Both the position numbers and the translations under genes were made by a program. A model generated the notes under the pieces. The model was not told the origin of the DNA. It saw nothing but the letters and a program-made list of their open reading frames with translations, and searched no databases. Shown one piece after another: positions 17,471 to 24,823 of a DNA stretch of 64,000 nucleotides. Positions within the stretch are counted from its first letter, which is position 1. Every line of letters starts with the position of its first letter. The stretch comes from Lewinellaceae bacterium (lineage in GTDB: Bacteria; Bacteroidota; Bacteroidia; Chitinophagales; Saprospiraceae). Location of the stretch: NCBI GenBank assembly GCA_020636375.1, contig JACJXZ010000019.1, forward strand, positions 62,001 through 126,000, in the 5' to 3' direction.

Positions 17471-19306
17471 TCATCTTAACGCCTTTCGAACAAAAGCAAC
17501 CGTAAAATAAGAAATTAAGAACAAACCAGTAAACCCTTCAAAGCCGGAAATCCACCTCAATATCCCGGTTGGGTAGTAATCGCCATAGCCGATAGTCAAA
17601 AAAGTGACGATGCTGTGATAGAACGCTATTTCCAATTGGGACAGGTCATCTCCGTGATCCAGGGATGGCATAATTTCGTTGCCGACCAGGAACGGCATGA
17701 GAAAATAAATGAGCACAAAAAACAAATAAGTTACTACCATGCTGATCAGCACCCGGACCGGGCTGGTGGCGTATAGCCCTATTTTGTCGAAGATCAGCCA
17801 TTTAAACCCATATACAACCCAGGCATCGAGTTTGCGTAAGGCGCCCCCTCCCGTCAGCGCGGCTTCCAGGTCTGCCTTTGCCTCCGACCTTCGGAATTCG
17901 ACGTAGGCCTCATCTTCGGCATCGTACTGGCCCAGGGAATGGTAATTTTCCTTTAAGATCCTGAATTGTTCTGACCGGTTCCGATGGCTTGTCTGCTGAT
18001 CCAGGATCAGCTTTCTGACCCCATTGGCATCCCAATCGATATAAAACTGGCCGAGCAGAAGCAGGCCGGTCAGGTCCAATGCCCGGATCTCTGTCTGAAA
18101 ACCATAGGGCTTGATATCCACAATGTCCCGCACTACGGAGTTGGAGAAGTCCAGGGCCTGACACTGCTGAAGCTGTAAGTTGAAAAAAGCATTCACCTGG
18201 CAGGACCTGAAAGCCAGGATGTTGGCCCGGGCTTTGGAAAAGGAAGCTGTAGATTTTCCGAAATCTACATTTTCAAACAGGATATCGGAAGCCGGGTACT
18301 GCACCGAGTTGAAATCGAGGGCACCCGCGCCGAAGAAGTTGTTTTTAAAGACGATCTTGCCCTTTCCCATTTCGCTCGATTCAAAGATCAGCTCGTTCTT
18401 GTCCAGTTCGGTCCGGTTGAAGCTGATCTTCCCCCGGTCGAACTCCGTGCCGCTAAAATCGAGCGTGCTCTGATAAAAAGCAGCCCGGTCGAAGAGCAGG
18501 TCTCCTTGCTGAAAATTGGCGAAACGGAAATCGAGCTTCCCATTTTTCAAATTTACCGACTTGAAAGCCAGCCGCACGCTGTGGAATTCTGCGCTGACAA
18601 AGAGCACGTCCCGTCCATTCAGGCGGGCATTGGAAAACGTGATGTCCCCGCTTCCGAGGCTAGCGCGGGTGAAGTCAATTTTCCCGTTTCCGAAAGAGGC
18701 CTCTTCGAAGTTCAAAATGGTTTTACTGTTCCTTCCCGCGCTTCCCCGTTCCGGGCGCGGCCCTTTTTTCCGGTCATTGAACCTCGAATTTTTAAAGGAC
18801 AACAGCCCTTTGCCGAAGCGCGCACTGGAAAAGATAACGCCTCCCTGGTGGAAACAGGCATTATCCAGTTTGAAATCTCCATTGCCGAAGCGGCTGTGGG
18901 CAAAGCTGACGCCGCCCTTCAGGAACAGGGTATTGCTCAGGTCCAGCTCTCCGGATGGAAACCGGGCGAAGGTGAAGTCGGTTTGGCCTTCAGAATAAAA
19001 AACGGAATTCGTGGCGACAAACCCGTTAATGTCCAGCAGTTGATTTTTCCTGATGTGGTTTTCCGCCCGGAGGGCCGGCAGGGAGAAATTTTCGATGAAG
19101 CATTTGTCCAGGTTTATCGCCTGGCCATTTGCTATCTGCGCATACAAATTTTCAACATCGACTACCCCGAGTTCCAGCGTTGAAACGATTTTGCCATCCT
19201 CATGCAGCAGGGAAACAGTAGCTGTCTGCGGGAGTATTTCGCCGTTGGGTAGCGGAAATGCCCGCTCTGTCTTTTTTATGCTGTATTTTGAGAAGGTTCC
19301 GATCAT
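17471..19306 (-). CDS. Potassium-channel-like protein with N-terminal 12-residue repeat domain
   Basis: A 611-residue protein. I chose the ATG at 19306, 20 bp past the uvrC stop; a TTG at 19351 would add 15 residues and overlap uvrC. Residues of about 90-400 consist of roughly 18-20 tandem 12-residue repeats of the form F-x-x-G-x-[ILV]-x-F-x-x-[AS]-x (for example FHQGGVIFSSAR, FGKGLLSFKNSR, FDRGKISFNRTE), probably a right-handed beta-solenoid related to pentapeptide repeats. Near the C-terminus are two membrane helices flanking a pore loop with the selectivity filter TIGYGD (about residues 571-576), typical of 2-TM K+ channels. It lies 43 bp upstream of the YfiR-phosphatase gene, which suggests joint expression. 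Gating by the repeat domain is inference. Confidence 0.8.
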   Translation of the reverse strand: MIGTFSKYSIKKTERAFPLPNGEILPQTATVSLLHEDGKIVSTLELGVVDVENLYAQIANGQAINLDKCFIENFSLPALRAENHIRKNQLLDINGFVATNSVFYSEGQTDFTFARFPSGELDLSNTLFLKGGVSFAHSRFGNGDFKLDNACFHQGGVIFSSARFGKGLLSFKNSRFNDRKKGPRPERGSAGRNSKTILNFEEASFGNGKIDFTRASLGSGDITFSNARLNGRDVLFVSAEFHSVRLAFKSVNLKNGKLDFRFANFQQGDLLFDRAAFYQSTLDFSGTEFDRGKISFNRTELDKNELIFESSEMGKGKIVFKNNFFGAGALDFNSVQYPASDILFENVDFGKSTASFSKARANILAFRSCQVNAFFNLQLQQCQALDFSNSVVRDIVDIKPYGFQTEIRALDLTGLLLLGQFYIDWDANGVRKLILDQQTSHRNRSEQFRILKENYHSLGQYDAEDEAYVEFRRSEAKADLEAALTGGGALRKLDAWVVYGFKWLIFDKIGLYATSPVRVLISMVVTYLFFVLIYFLMPFLVGNEIMPSLDHGDDLSQLEIAFYHSIVTFLTIGYGDYYPTGILRWISGFEGFTGLFLISYFTVAFVRKALR

Positions 19307-19325
19307 GTGCCAGAATATTTCGGGT

Positions 19326-21141
19326 TCATTCTTCTTCTTCCTGCGCCCCAAAGTACCCCTTGATCTTCTCCGCCACCTTCAGGCTCGCCACTTCAGCAAT
19401 CTCCGATGCCAGCGCCGCTTTGATGCGCTTCACCGAACCGAAATGGCTCAGCAGCTTCTGCGCCGTCTTCTCCCCGATGCCGGGGATGTTGGTCAGCTCT
19501 GTGGTGGTGAAGTTCTGGGAGCGCTTGGCGCGGTGGAAGGTGATGGCGAAGCGGTGGGCTTCGTTGCGTGCCTGCTGGATGAGTTTGAGCGATTCGGATT
19601 TCTTGTCGATGTAGAGCGGGATAGAGTCGCCGGGGAAGAAAATCTCCTCCAGGCGCTTGGCAATGCCGATGACGGTGACCTTGTCGCGGATGCCCAGCGT
19701 TTCGAGGCTTTCCACGGCGGCATTGAGCTGGCCCTTGCCGCCGTCGATGATGATGAGCTGGGGCAGGGGGTCGCTCTCGTCGAGCATGCGGCGGTAGCGG
19801 CGGTGCACCACCTCTTTCATGGAGGCGAAATCATCGGGCCCTTTGACGGTCTTGATGTTGAAATGGCGGTAGTCCTTTTTGCTGGGTTTGGCGTTTTTGA
19901 ACACCACGCAGGAGGCCACGGGGTGGCTGCCCTGTATGTTGGAGTTGTCGAAGCATTCGAGGTGCAGGGGCAGGGCGTCCATCTGCAGGTCCTGCTGCAG
20001 GGTGCGCAGGATGCGCTCGGCCGAAGTTTGCTTGCGCGTCTGGCTGGCCCGCTGCTTCTGCTTCTGCAGGATGTAGTATCTGAGGTTTTTCTCCGACAGG
20101 TCGAGCAGGCGGCGCTTGTCGCCGATCTTGGGCACGGTGATGTTCAGCCCTTCGCCCTCCAGCTGCACCTCGTAGGGCAGGATGAGCTCGGTGGAGATGC
20201 TGTTGAAGCGCTCCCGGATGATGGGGATGGCGTAGGCCAGTAGGGCGGGTTCGTCGTCGTCGTCGAGGTTCTTCACCAGTTCCTGGGTGTGGGTGTGGAT
20301 GATGGCGCCGTTCACTACCTTGATGTAGTTGACGTAGGCGTCCTTTTCTTCGGAGGCGATGGAGAAGACGTCCACATCCCGGATGTTGGGGTTGACGACG
20401 GTCGACTTGGCCTGGTAGTCCTCGAAGGCGCTTAGCTTTTCCTTCATCTGCTGGGCCTTTTCGAAGTCCAGGTTCTCGGCGTGTTTTTCCATCACGCCTT
20501 TGAAGTGGGTTTTCACCGCTCCGAAATTGCCCTTCAGGATGTTCTTCACTGGTCGATCCTGGCGTTGTAGTCTTCCTCGCTTTCCAGCCCCTCGCAGGGG
20601 CCCAGGCAGTTTTTGATGTGGTACTCCAGGCAGACCTTGAATTTGCCGGCCCCGATGTTGTCCGCGGACAGGTTGAAATGGCAGGTGCGCAGCGGGAAGA
20701 GCCGCTTGATCAGCTCCAGGATGATCTTGATGCGGGCTTTGCTGGTGTAGGGACCGAAGTAGGTGGAGCCGTCCTTGATGACGCGGCGGGTGATGAACAC
20801 GCGGGGAAGCGCTCGTTCTTGATGCAGATGTAGGAATAGCTCTTGTCGTCGCGCAGCATCACGTTGTAGCGCGGCTGGTACTTCTTGATGAGGGTGTTTT
20901 CCAGCAGCAGGGCGTCGGCTTCCGTTTCCACCACGGTGAATTCCAGGCGGCCGGCGTTCTTGACCATGACGCGGGTCTTGTGCGCCCGGTCGCGGCGCTC
21001 GCCGAAGTAGGAGGCCACGCGGCTGCGCAGGTCCTTGGCCTTGCCGACGTAGAGGATGGTGTCCTCCTTGTCGATAAAGCGGTAGACGCCGGGTTGGCGG
21101 GGGATGGTGTCGGAGATTGCCTTGTAGTCGTCGGTGGTCAT
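19326..21141 (-). pseudogene. uvrC: UvrABC excinuclease subunit C, reading frame broken twice
   Basis: UvrC makes both incisions in nucleotide-excision repair. The gene runs from the ATG at 21141 (MTTDDYKAIS) to 19326, about 605 codons if repaired. The N-terminal GIY-YIG nuclease is present (GVYRFIDKEDTILYVGKAKD), as are the Cys-rich linker (CLEYHIKNCLGPCEG), the UVR motif (LDFEKAQQMKEKL), the RNase H-like nuclease (LECFDNSNIQGSHPVAS, IIIDGGKGQLNAA) and the C-terminal helix-hairpin-helix (IPGIGEKTAQKLLSHFG). Two frame breaks occur: at 20803-20806 a C-run on the coding strand is one base short, and at about 20549 one base is missing in ATCGACCAG(G)TGAAG. Adding one base at each place restores full homology. 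Both look like one-base deletions in short homopolymers, so sequencing error is as likely as true decay. A heptamer array abuts the start codon. Confidence 0.88.
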
Positions 21142-21440
21142 TGGCTGTTCGCTGTTTGCTGTTCGCTGTTCGCTGTTGGGGCGGCAAACAGGTAGCCGCC
21201 AACGGCAAATATAACCGGACAAAACGAGATGTATACTGACGCGCACCTGGTTTTTGTAAAGCAAAAGCCAGGCAAGGCAGTATATGCTGGCCCGGCAGGT
21301 TTTGAAAGGGACGTCACCGCCTGCCGTATACCAGCATAAAAACGGGAACGGCTTTGTCGTTGGTAAATAACAACGGGAAGGAGTAAACGGTTACGGTAGT
21401 AACTGTTTGTCCTTTTGCTTTGTATATTGCAATATCTTAG
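21142..21440. other. Intergenic region upstream of uvrC with heptamer array
   Basis: Heptamers GTTCGCT, GTTTGCT, GTTCGCT, GTTCGCT, GTTGGGG occupy 21147-21181, just 5 bp before the uvrC start, so they would form the uvrC leader. An 8-bp inverted repeat (TATGCTGG, 21283-21290; complement 21331-21338) is the only other structure I see. The uvrC promoter should lie here. Confidence 0.5.
21147..21181. repeat. Heptamer array abutting uvrC start
   Basis: Five 7-bp units of the GTTCGCT family. On the minus strand they read AGCGAAC-type units that end immediately before the uvrC ATG, displacing any normal ribosome-binding region. Read as protein, such arrays give the artefactual 7-residue repeat NSEQRTA. 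Confidence 0.8.
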
Positions 21441-21594
21441 TTCTACTTTGTTAACTTAGCGAGGAAAGGTATCCATACCCGCGAGCAGCAAAAAAAATAG
21501 ATTTAAAATTTCATAAAACCCTTTCTTTTAGAAGGCAGCGGGCCTGGAGGCCCGCGCTCCAGATGGCTCGAAACTTTAAGTTAACAAAGTAGAA
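21441..21594. mobile_element. MITE-like element, 154 bp, 18-bp perfect terminal inverted repeats
   Basis: The left end TTCTACTTTGTTAACTTA (21441-21458) and the right end (21577-21594) are perfect 18-bp inverted repeats. Both sides are flanked by the direct repeat TTAG (21437-21440 and 21595-21598), a plausible 4-bp target duplication. The 118-bp interior has an A/T-rich half and a GC-rich hairpin (GCGGGCC/GGCCCGC near 21539-21556), with no coding capacity. This is the structure of a non-autonomous transposable element. No transposase is in the window. Confidence 0.7.
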
Positions 21595-21605
21595 TTAGGA
21601 ACCGG

Positions 21606-21698
21606 ATGAAAAGCAAATTGAAAATGCTCATTCCGGAACTCAAAATAGTCGATGAAGAGTCTCTGGCAAAGACAACGATGGAGTCGAATGCAAACTAA
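21606..21698 (+). CDS. Possible 30-residue peptide
   Basis: A short open frame starts ATG at 21606, beginning MKSKLKMLIPELKIVDEESL and ending in SNAN. A charged N-terminus followed by a hydrophobic/acidic segment is reminiscent of leader peptides, but there is no modification enzyme nearby. It ends 29 bp before the patatin gene. It may be an uncharacterised small protein, a leader, or chance. Confidence 0.25.
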   Translation: MKSKLKMLIPELKIVDEESLAKTTMESNAN

Positions 21699-21727
21699 TC
21701 AGAAAGGTCATCATACAACGAGAAAAC

Positions 21728-23284
21728 ATGCATAAAAACAGTAACCTTTGGACGATGTTGGGCTTTGGGCGAACCCTTGTCGAAGTCGGAAGGCGGAAAT
21801 GCGAAGCCGGAACAGGGATAGAAGTGAACACAGGCCGCCCGGCTTGCCAATTCCGATTTCCGACTTCCGATTTCCGACTTTTGCCCATTGTTGCCCTCCT
21901 CCTCCTCACCTCCTGCTCCCCAAGGATTTACCCCGACCGCGGCCAGTTCCTCAAAGACGGCGACCCGGTGCCTACCGTCGACCTGAACTACTACAAAAGC
22001 GTTCAGGAGCGCCCGGGGCAGGACTCCACTCTGGCCGTAGCCATGGCCATCTCGGGGGGCGGCTCCCGGGCTTCCAACTTCGGCATCGGCATCATGCTGG
22101 GGCTGGAGCAGATCAGCACCGGCGATGGGCAGGACATGCTGGACGAGGTGGACTACCTGTCGACCGTTTCCGGCGGGGGCTTTGCCGCCGGGGCGTATGT
22201 ATCCGCCCTCTACGACCACCAGTTCTTCAACCGCGCCGAACCGTTCAGCCTGAAGCAATACCTGGGCCGGCAAATCCGGGAGGATATGGCTTATCCGTAT
22301 ACCGGCGTGCTGGTGCGCGCCAACTTCAACCCGGTCCTGTGGTTTTCCCTGGCCGACGATGGCGACGCGCTGGAGCGCTCCATCGACGAACATGTGCTCG
22401 GTTACCGGCGGCGCGCCCGGGAAACCCGCAAAAAACCGCAGAGCCTGCAGCTGAGCGATTTCTTCGTTCCCGCCGGCAGCCCGGCACCGGTGCGATTCCC
22501 CATGCACATTACCAACAGCTCCACGCTGAACACCATGACCATTTTTCCCTTCACCCCCGATATCCTATCCCGGTACCGGATCAATGGTTATACCCACCGC
22601 CTGAACAAAACAATCCGGGATACGCTGGACCCGTTCAGCGTTCCCCTGGCGGTAGGCATCAAATCGAGCGCCAGCTTCCCCGTCCTCATTTCCAATACTA
22701 CGCTCTGCAGCAAATACTCGCCGCTACGCCCCTTCCTGCCCCTGATCGATGGCGCCATGACCGACAATATCGGGTACTACACCGCCCTTCAGGTGCTCAA
22801 GCAGGAGCGGGCGCCGCGCAAGGTCCTGCTCATCGTCGATGCTGACGCGGCGGGCAACCGCTATACTTTTTCCAAAAAAGAGGGGGCCGTATTCTCCCTC
22901 CGCGTCATGGGCAGGCTGCCGTCCAGCGGCCTCGATGCCCGCCGCGCCACGCTGGTGCGGGACATCCGGGACGTTTGTCGGCAGTACGGCATCACTCCGG
23001 TCTTCTTCAGCTTCAATGCCCTGCTGGACGGCACCGAAGCGCCGCTGCCGGAGGAAATCATGGTCAAAGAAGAACAGAAGCGCCTGATCTGGATGATCCG
23101 GCGCAATCAGCCTTTTGGCCAAAGCGACCGGCAAATCCTCTACGAACTGCTCACCCACATCGGCACCAAGCTCACCATCACGGACGAAGAGCAGGAACTG
23201 CTGTTGTACGCCGGGCAGCTCATCGTGAAGATGCAGGAAGAGGAGGTCAAACGGACGTTGAAGAAGGGGAAGGTGGTGAAGTGA
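21728..23284 (+). CDS. Patatin-like phospholipase lipoprotein
   Basis: An acyl-hydrolase of the patatin family (Ser-Asp dyad), 518 residues from the ATG at 21728. The oxyanion glycine loop GGGSRASNFGIG (near residue 105), the nucleophile motif TVSGGGFAAG (near residue 145) and the catalytic Asp motif DGAMTDN (near residue 340) are all visible. The lipobox (ALLLLTSC, Cys near residue 63) is preceded by an unusually long N-region because two inverted heptamer arrays (21785-21812 and 21851-21878) lie inside the 5' coding end. The mature enzyme is expected on an envelope membrane. The true start could be later, but no good alternative start gives a positive N-region. Confidence 0.82.
   Translation: MHKNSNLWTMLGFGRTLVEVGRRKCEAGTGIEVNTGRPACQFRFPTSDFRLLPIVALLLLTSCSPRIYPDRGQFLKDGDPVPTVDLNYYKSVQERPGQDSTLAVAMAISGGGSRASNFGIGIMLGLEQISTGDGQDMLDEVDYLSTVSGGGFAAGAYVSALYDHQFFNRAEPFSLKQYLGRQIREDMAYPYTGVLVRANFNPVLWFSLADDGDALERSIDEHVLGYRRRARETRKKPQSLQLSDFFVPAGSPAPVRFPMHITNSSTLNTMTIFPFTPDILSRYRINGYTHRLNKTIRDTLDPFSVPLAVGIKSSASFPVLISNTTLCSKYSPLRPFLPLIDGAMTDNIGYYTALQVLKQERAPRKVLLIVDADAAGNRYTFSKKEGAVFSLRVMGRLPSSGLDARRATLVRDIRDVCRQYGITPVFFSFNALLDGTEAPLPEEIMVKEEQKRLIWMIRRNQPFGQSDRQILYELLTHIGTKLTITDEEQELLLYAGQLIVKMQEEEVKRTLKKGKVVK
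21785..21878. repeat. Inverted heptamer arrays inside the patatin 5' end
   Basis: Left arm GTCGGAA, GGCGGAA, ATGCGAA, GCCGGAA (21785-21812) and right arm TTCCGAT, TTCCGAC, TTCCGAT, TTCCGAC (21851-21878). The arms are complementary, so the transcript can fold into a hairpin just upstream of the signal peptide's hydrophobic core. Confidence 0.7.
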
Positions 23285-23317
23285 GGGGAGGGGGGATTGT
23301 CATATTGTCATATTGCC

Positions 23318-23405
23318 ATATTGTTATATCTATTGCCATATTGTTGCGCTAATTGTGTCCGATATTGTTATATCTATTGCCATATTGTTGCGCTAATTGT
23401 GTCCG
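23318..23405. repeat. Tandem duplication, 44 bp x 2
   Basis: 23318-23361 is repeated exactly at 23362-23405. The unit begins ATATTGTTATATC and ends AATTGTGTCCG. Shorter CATATTG repeats precede it. The second copy runs directly into the left target-site duplication of the adjacent 102-bp element. Confidence 0.85.
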
Positions 23406-23407
23406 GC

Positions 23408-23509
23408 GGCTACCCGTCTAAGGTTGGACAGCAGAAAGGGGAAAGCCGAGCGGAGTCGAGGCCGAGCGCGTTCAGGAGGCATGAAGTGTCCAGCCTTAGA
23501 CGGGTAGCC
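23408..23509. mobile_element. 102-bp MITE, copy 1, with 8-bp target-site duplication
   Basis: The termini are inverted repeats beginning GGCTACCCGTCTAAGGTTGG on the left, with its near-complement on the right (one mismatch). The element is flanked on both sides by the 8-bp direct repeat TGTCCGGC (23400-23407 and 23510-23517). A second copy of identical length, in the opposite orientation, lies at 28813-28914 and differs at only 6 positions. There is no coding capacity. An 8-bp duplication and GGC ends recall the ISL3 or IS1595 families, but the parent transposase is unknown. Confidence 0.88.
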
Positions 23510-23574
23510 TGTCCGGCTACATATAGGGTTGAAGGCTGGTCAGTTGGTTTGTTTTTACGGTTTAAAGAAAAACT

Positions 23575-24252
23575 ATGGAGGCTAAAAGATTTGTCGAACT
23601 CAAATGGGTTCATTACGTGTACGAGTTTTTCATCGTTGCCGTCGGGATTTCCGTTCCTTTCCTGCTGGACCGCTGGAATGATAACCGGTTGGAAAAGCGC
23701 GCCGAGCGGGAGAATTATGAGTACATCCTGCGGGAACTGCAGGAAGACAAAGAAGAGCTGCAGGGGGTCAGCAAATACAATCAGCATTTCCTGGAAAGAG
23801 CCCGAATCGCCAACCGCATTATCCTGGATGGCGACAGAAGCCAGGCGGATACCCTCGGCCGCCTGGCCATGGAGCTGCGCAATGTATCCGATTTTCACCG
23901 GAACCACAGCGTCTACGAAAACCTGATCAACAGCGAGAAGATCAAGCTGGTCAGGAACCGGGACCTGACCAATAAACTCCAGTACCTGGATGAGTTGAAT
24001 ACCTACATCAACCGCCTGGAGAGCAACCACCTGGACGCCGCCATCAACTTCGCCATCCCCGCCCTTAGCCAGTACCTGCGCGTAGAGCCGTACAAAGTGA
24101 TGGACCCGGACGGCCTGTTCGGCTACACCTTTCACAACCAGATCGTCCTGTTTATCTCCATCATGGAGGAAAAGGCGCAACTCTACCAGCGCACCCTTCA
24201 GGAAATCGGCACCGTCGGAGCGCTCGTCGAGCAGGAGTTGGCAAGAAAGTAG
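23575..24252 (+). CDS. DUF6090-family membrane protein
   Basis: A 225-residue protein resembling the DUF6090 family common in Bacteroidota. One N-terminal membrane helix (YEFFIVAVGISVPFLLDRW, about residues 15-33) is followed by a helical, charged domain (RELQEDKEELQ... through VYENLINSEKIKLV...). The topology suggests a single-pass inner-membrane protein with a large soluble domain. The function is unknown. It stands alone between a MITE and the marR-hmgA-hpd operon. Confidence 0.75.
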   Translation: MEAKRFVELKWVHYVYEFFIVAVGISVPFLLDRWNDNRLEKRAERENYEYILRELQEDKEELQGVSKYNQHFLERARIANRIILDGDRSQADTLGRLAMELRNVSDFHRNHSVYENLINSEKIKLVRNRDLTNKLQYLDELNTYINRLESNHLDAAINFAIPALSQYLRVEPYKVMDPDGLFGYTFHNQIVLFISIMEEKAQLYQRTLQEIGTVGALVEQELARK

Positions 24253-24292
24253 TTGTTTTACTTGCAAATAATTAGTATAACAACTATTTTTG
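24250..24292 (+). promoter_or_regulatory. Promoter with overlapping operator of the marR-hmgA-hpd operon
   Basis: TTG at 24262-24264, 20 bp, then TATTTTTG at 24285-24292 match the Bacteroidota -33/-7 promoter (TTG ... TAnnTTTG). A perfect 8-bp inverted repeat, TAGTTGTT (24250-24257) and AACAACTA (24279-24286), overlaps the -7 box and brackets the -33 box. This arrangement would allow autorepression by the MarR protein encoded immediately downstream. The operator role is inference. Confidence 0.55.
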
Positions 24293-24314
24293 CAGGCAGA
24301 AAACGAAACTGTCT

Positions 24315-24785
24315 GTGGCAGAACTGATCACATCGAAGAAACTGGACAAAAAATCGGAGAGCTCCGGCTTCATCCTGGAGCGCACCGCCAAGCGGTTGAA
24401 GCAGTTCTTCCAGCAGCAGCTTACCGCCGCCGATACCGGCATTACGATCGACCAATGGGTCGTCCTTCAGGTGCTCGACCGCCAGGAGGGCCTCAGCCAG
24501 CTGGAGATCGCTCGGGAAACCTATAAGGACGCCCCGACGATCACCCGCATCATCGACCTCCTCTGCCGGAAGGGCCTGACCCAGCGCGTTACCGACCCGG
24601 CCGACCGCCGCCGGTTCAAAATCCAGCTGACCGGCGAAGGCCGGGAAAAAATCGATGCCACGCTTCCGATTATCCGGGATGCCCGCCGACAGGCCTGGCA
24701 GGGCATCGAAGATACCGAGATCGACCGGCTCGTGGATGTGCTGAACGACGTATTCAACAACCTCAGCTCTGAGGAAGCCAAATAA
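24315..24785 (+). CDS. MarR-family transcriptional regulator
   Basis: A 156-residue winged-helix dimeric regulator starting at GTG 24315. The core helices are clear: ITIDQWVVLQVLDRQEGLSQLEIA (about residues 43-66), a recognition helix TITRIIDLLCRKGL, and the wing TDPADRRRFKIQLT. MarR proteins usually bind a small phenolic or aromatic ligand. Directly downstream are hmgA and hpd, so the plausible ligand is an intermediate of tyrosine degradation such as homogentisate or 4-hydroxyphenylpyruvate. The promoter/operator lies just upstream. Confidence 0.9.
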   Translation: MAELITSKKLDKKSESSGFILERTAKRLKQFFQQQLTAADTGITIDQWVVLQVLDRQEGLSQLEIARETYKDAPTITRIIDLLCRKGLTQRVTDPADRRRFKIQLTGEGREKIDATLPIIRDARRQAWQGIEDTEIDRLVDVLNDVFNNLSSEEAK

Positions 24786-24823
24786 AACCAGCCCAAAATT
24801 GCCTAACCGTAAAACCAAAACCT

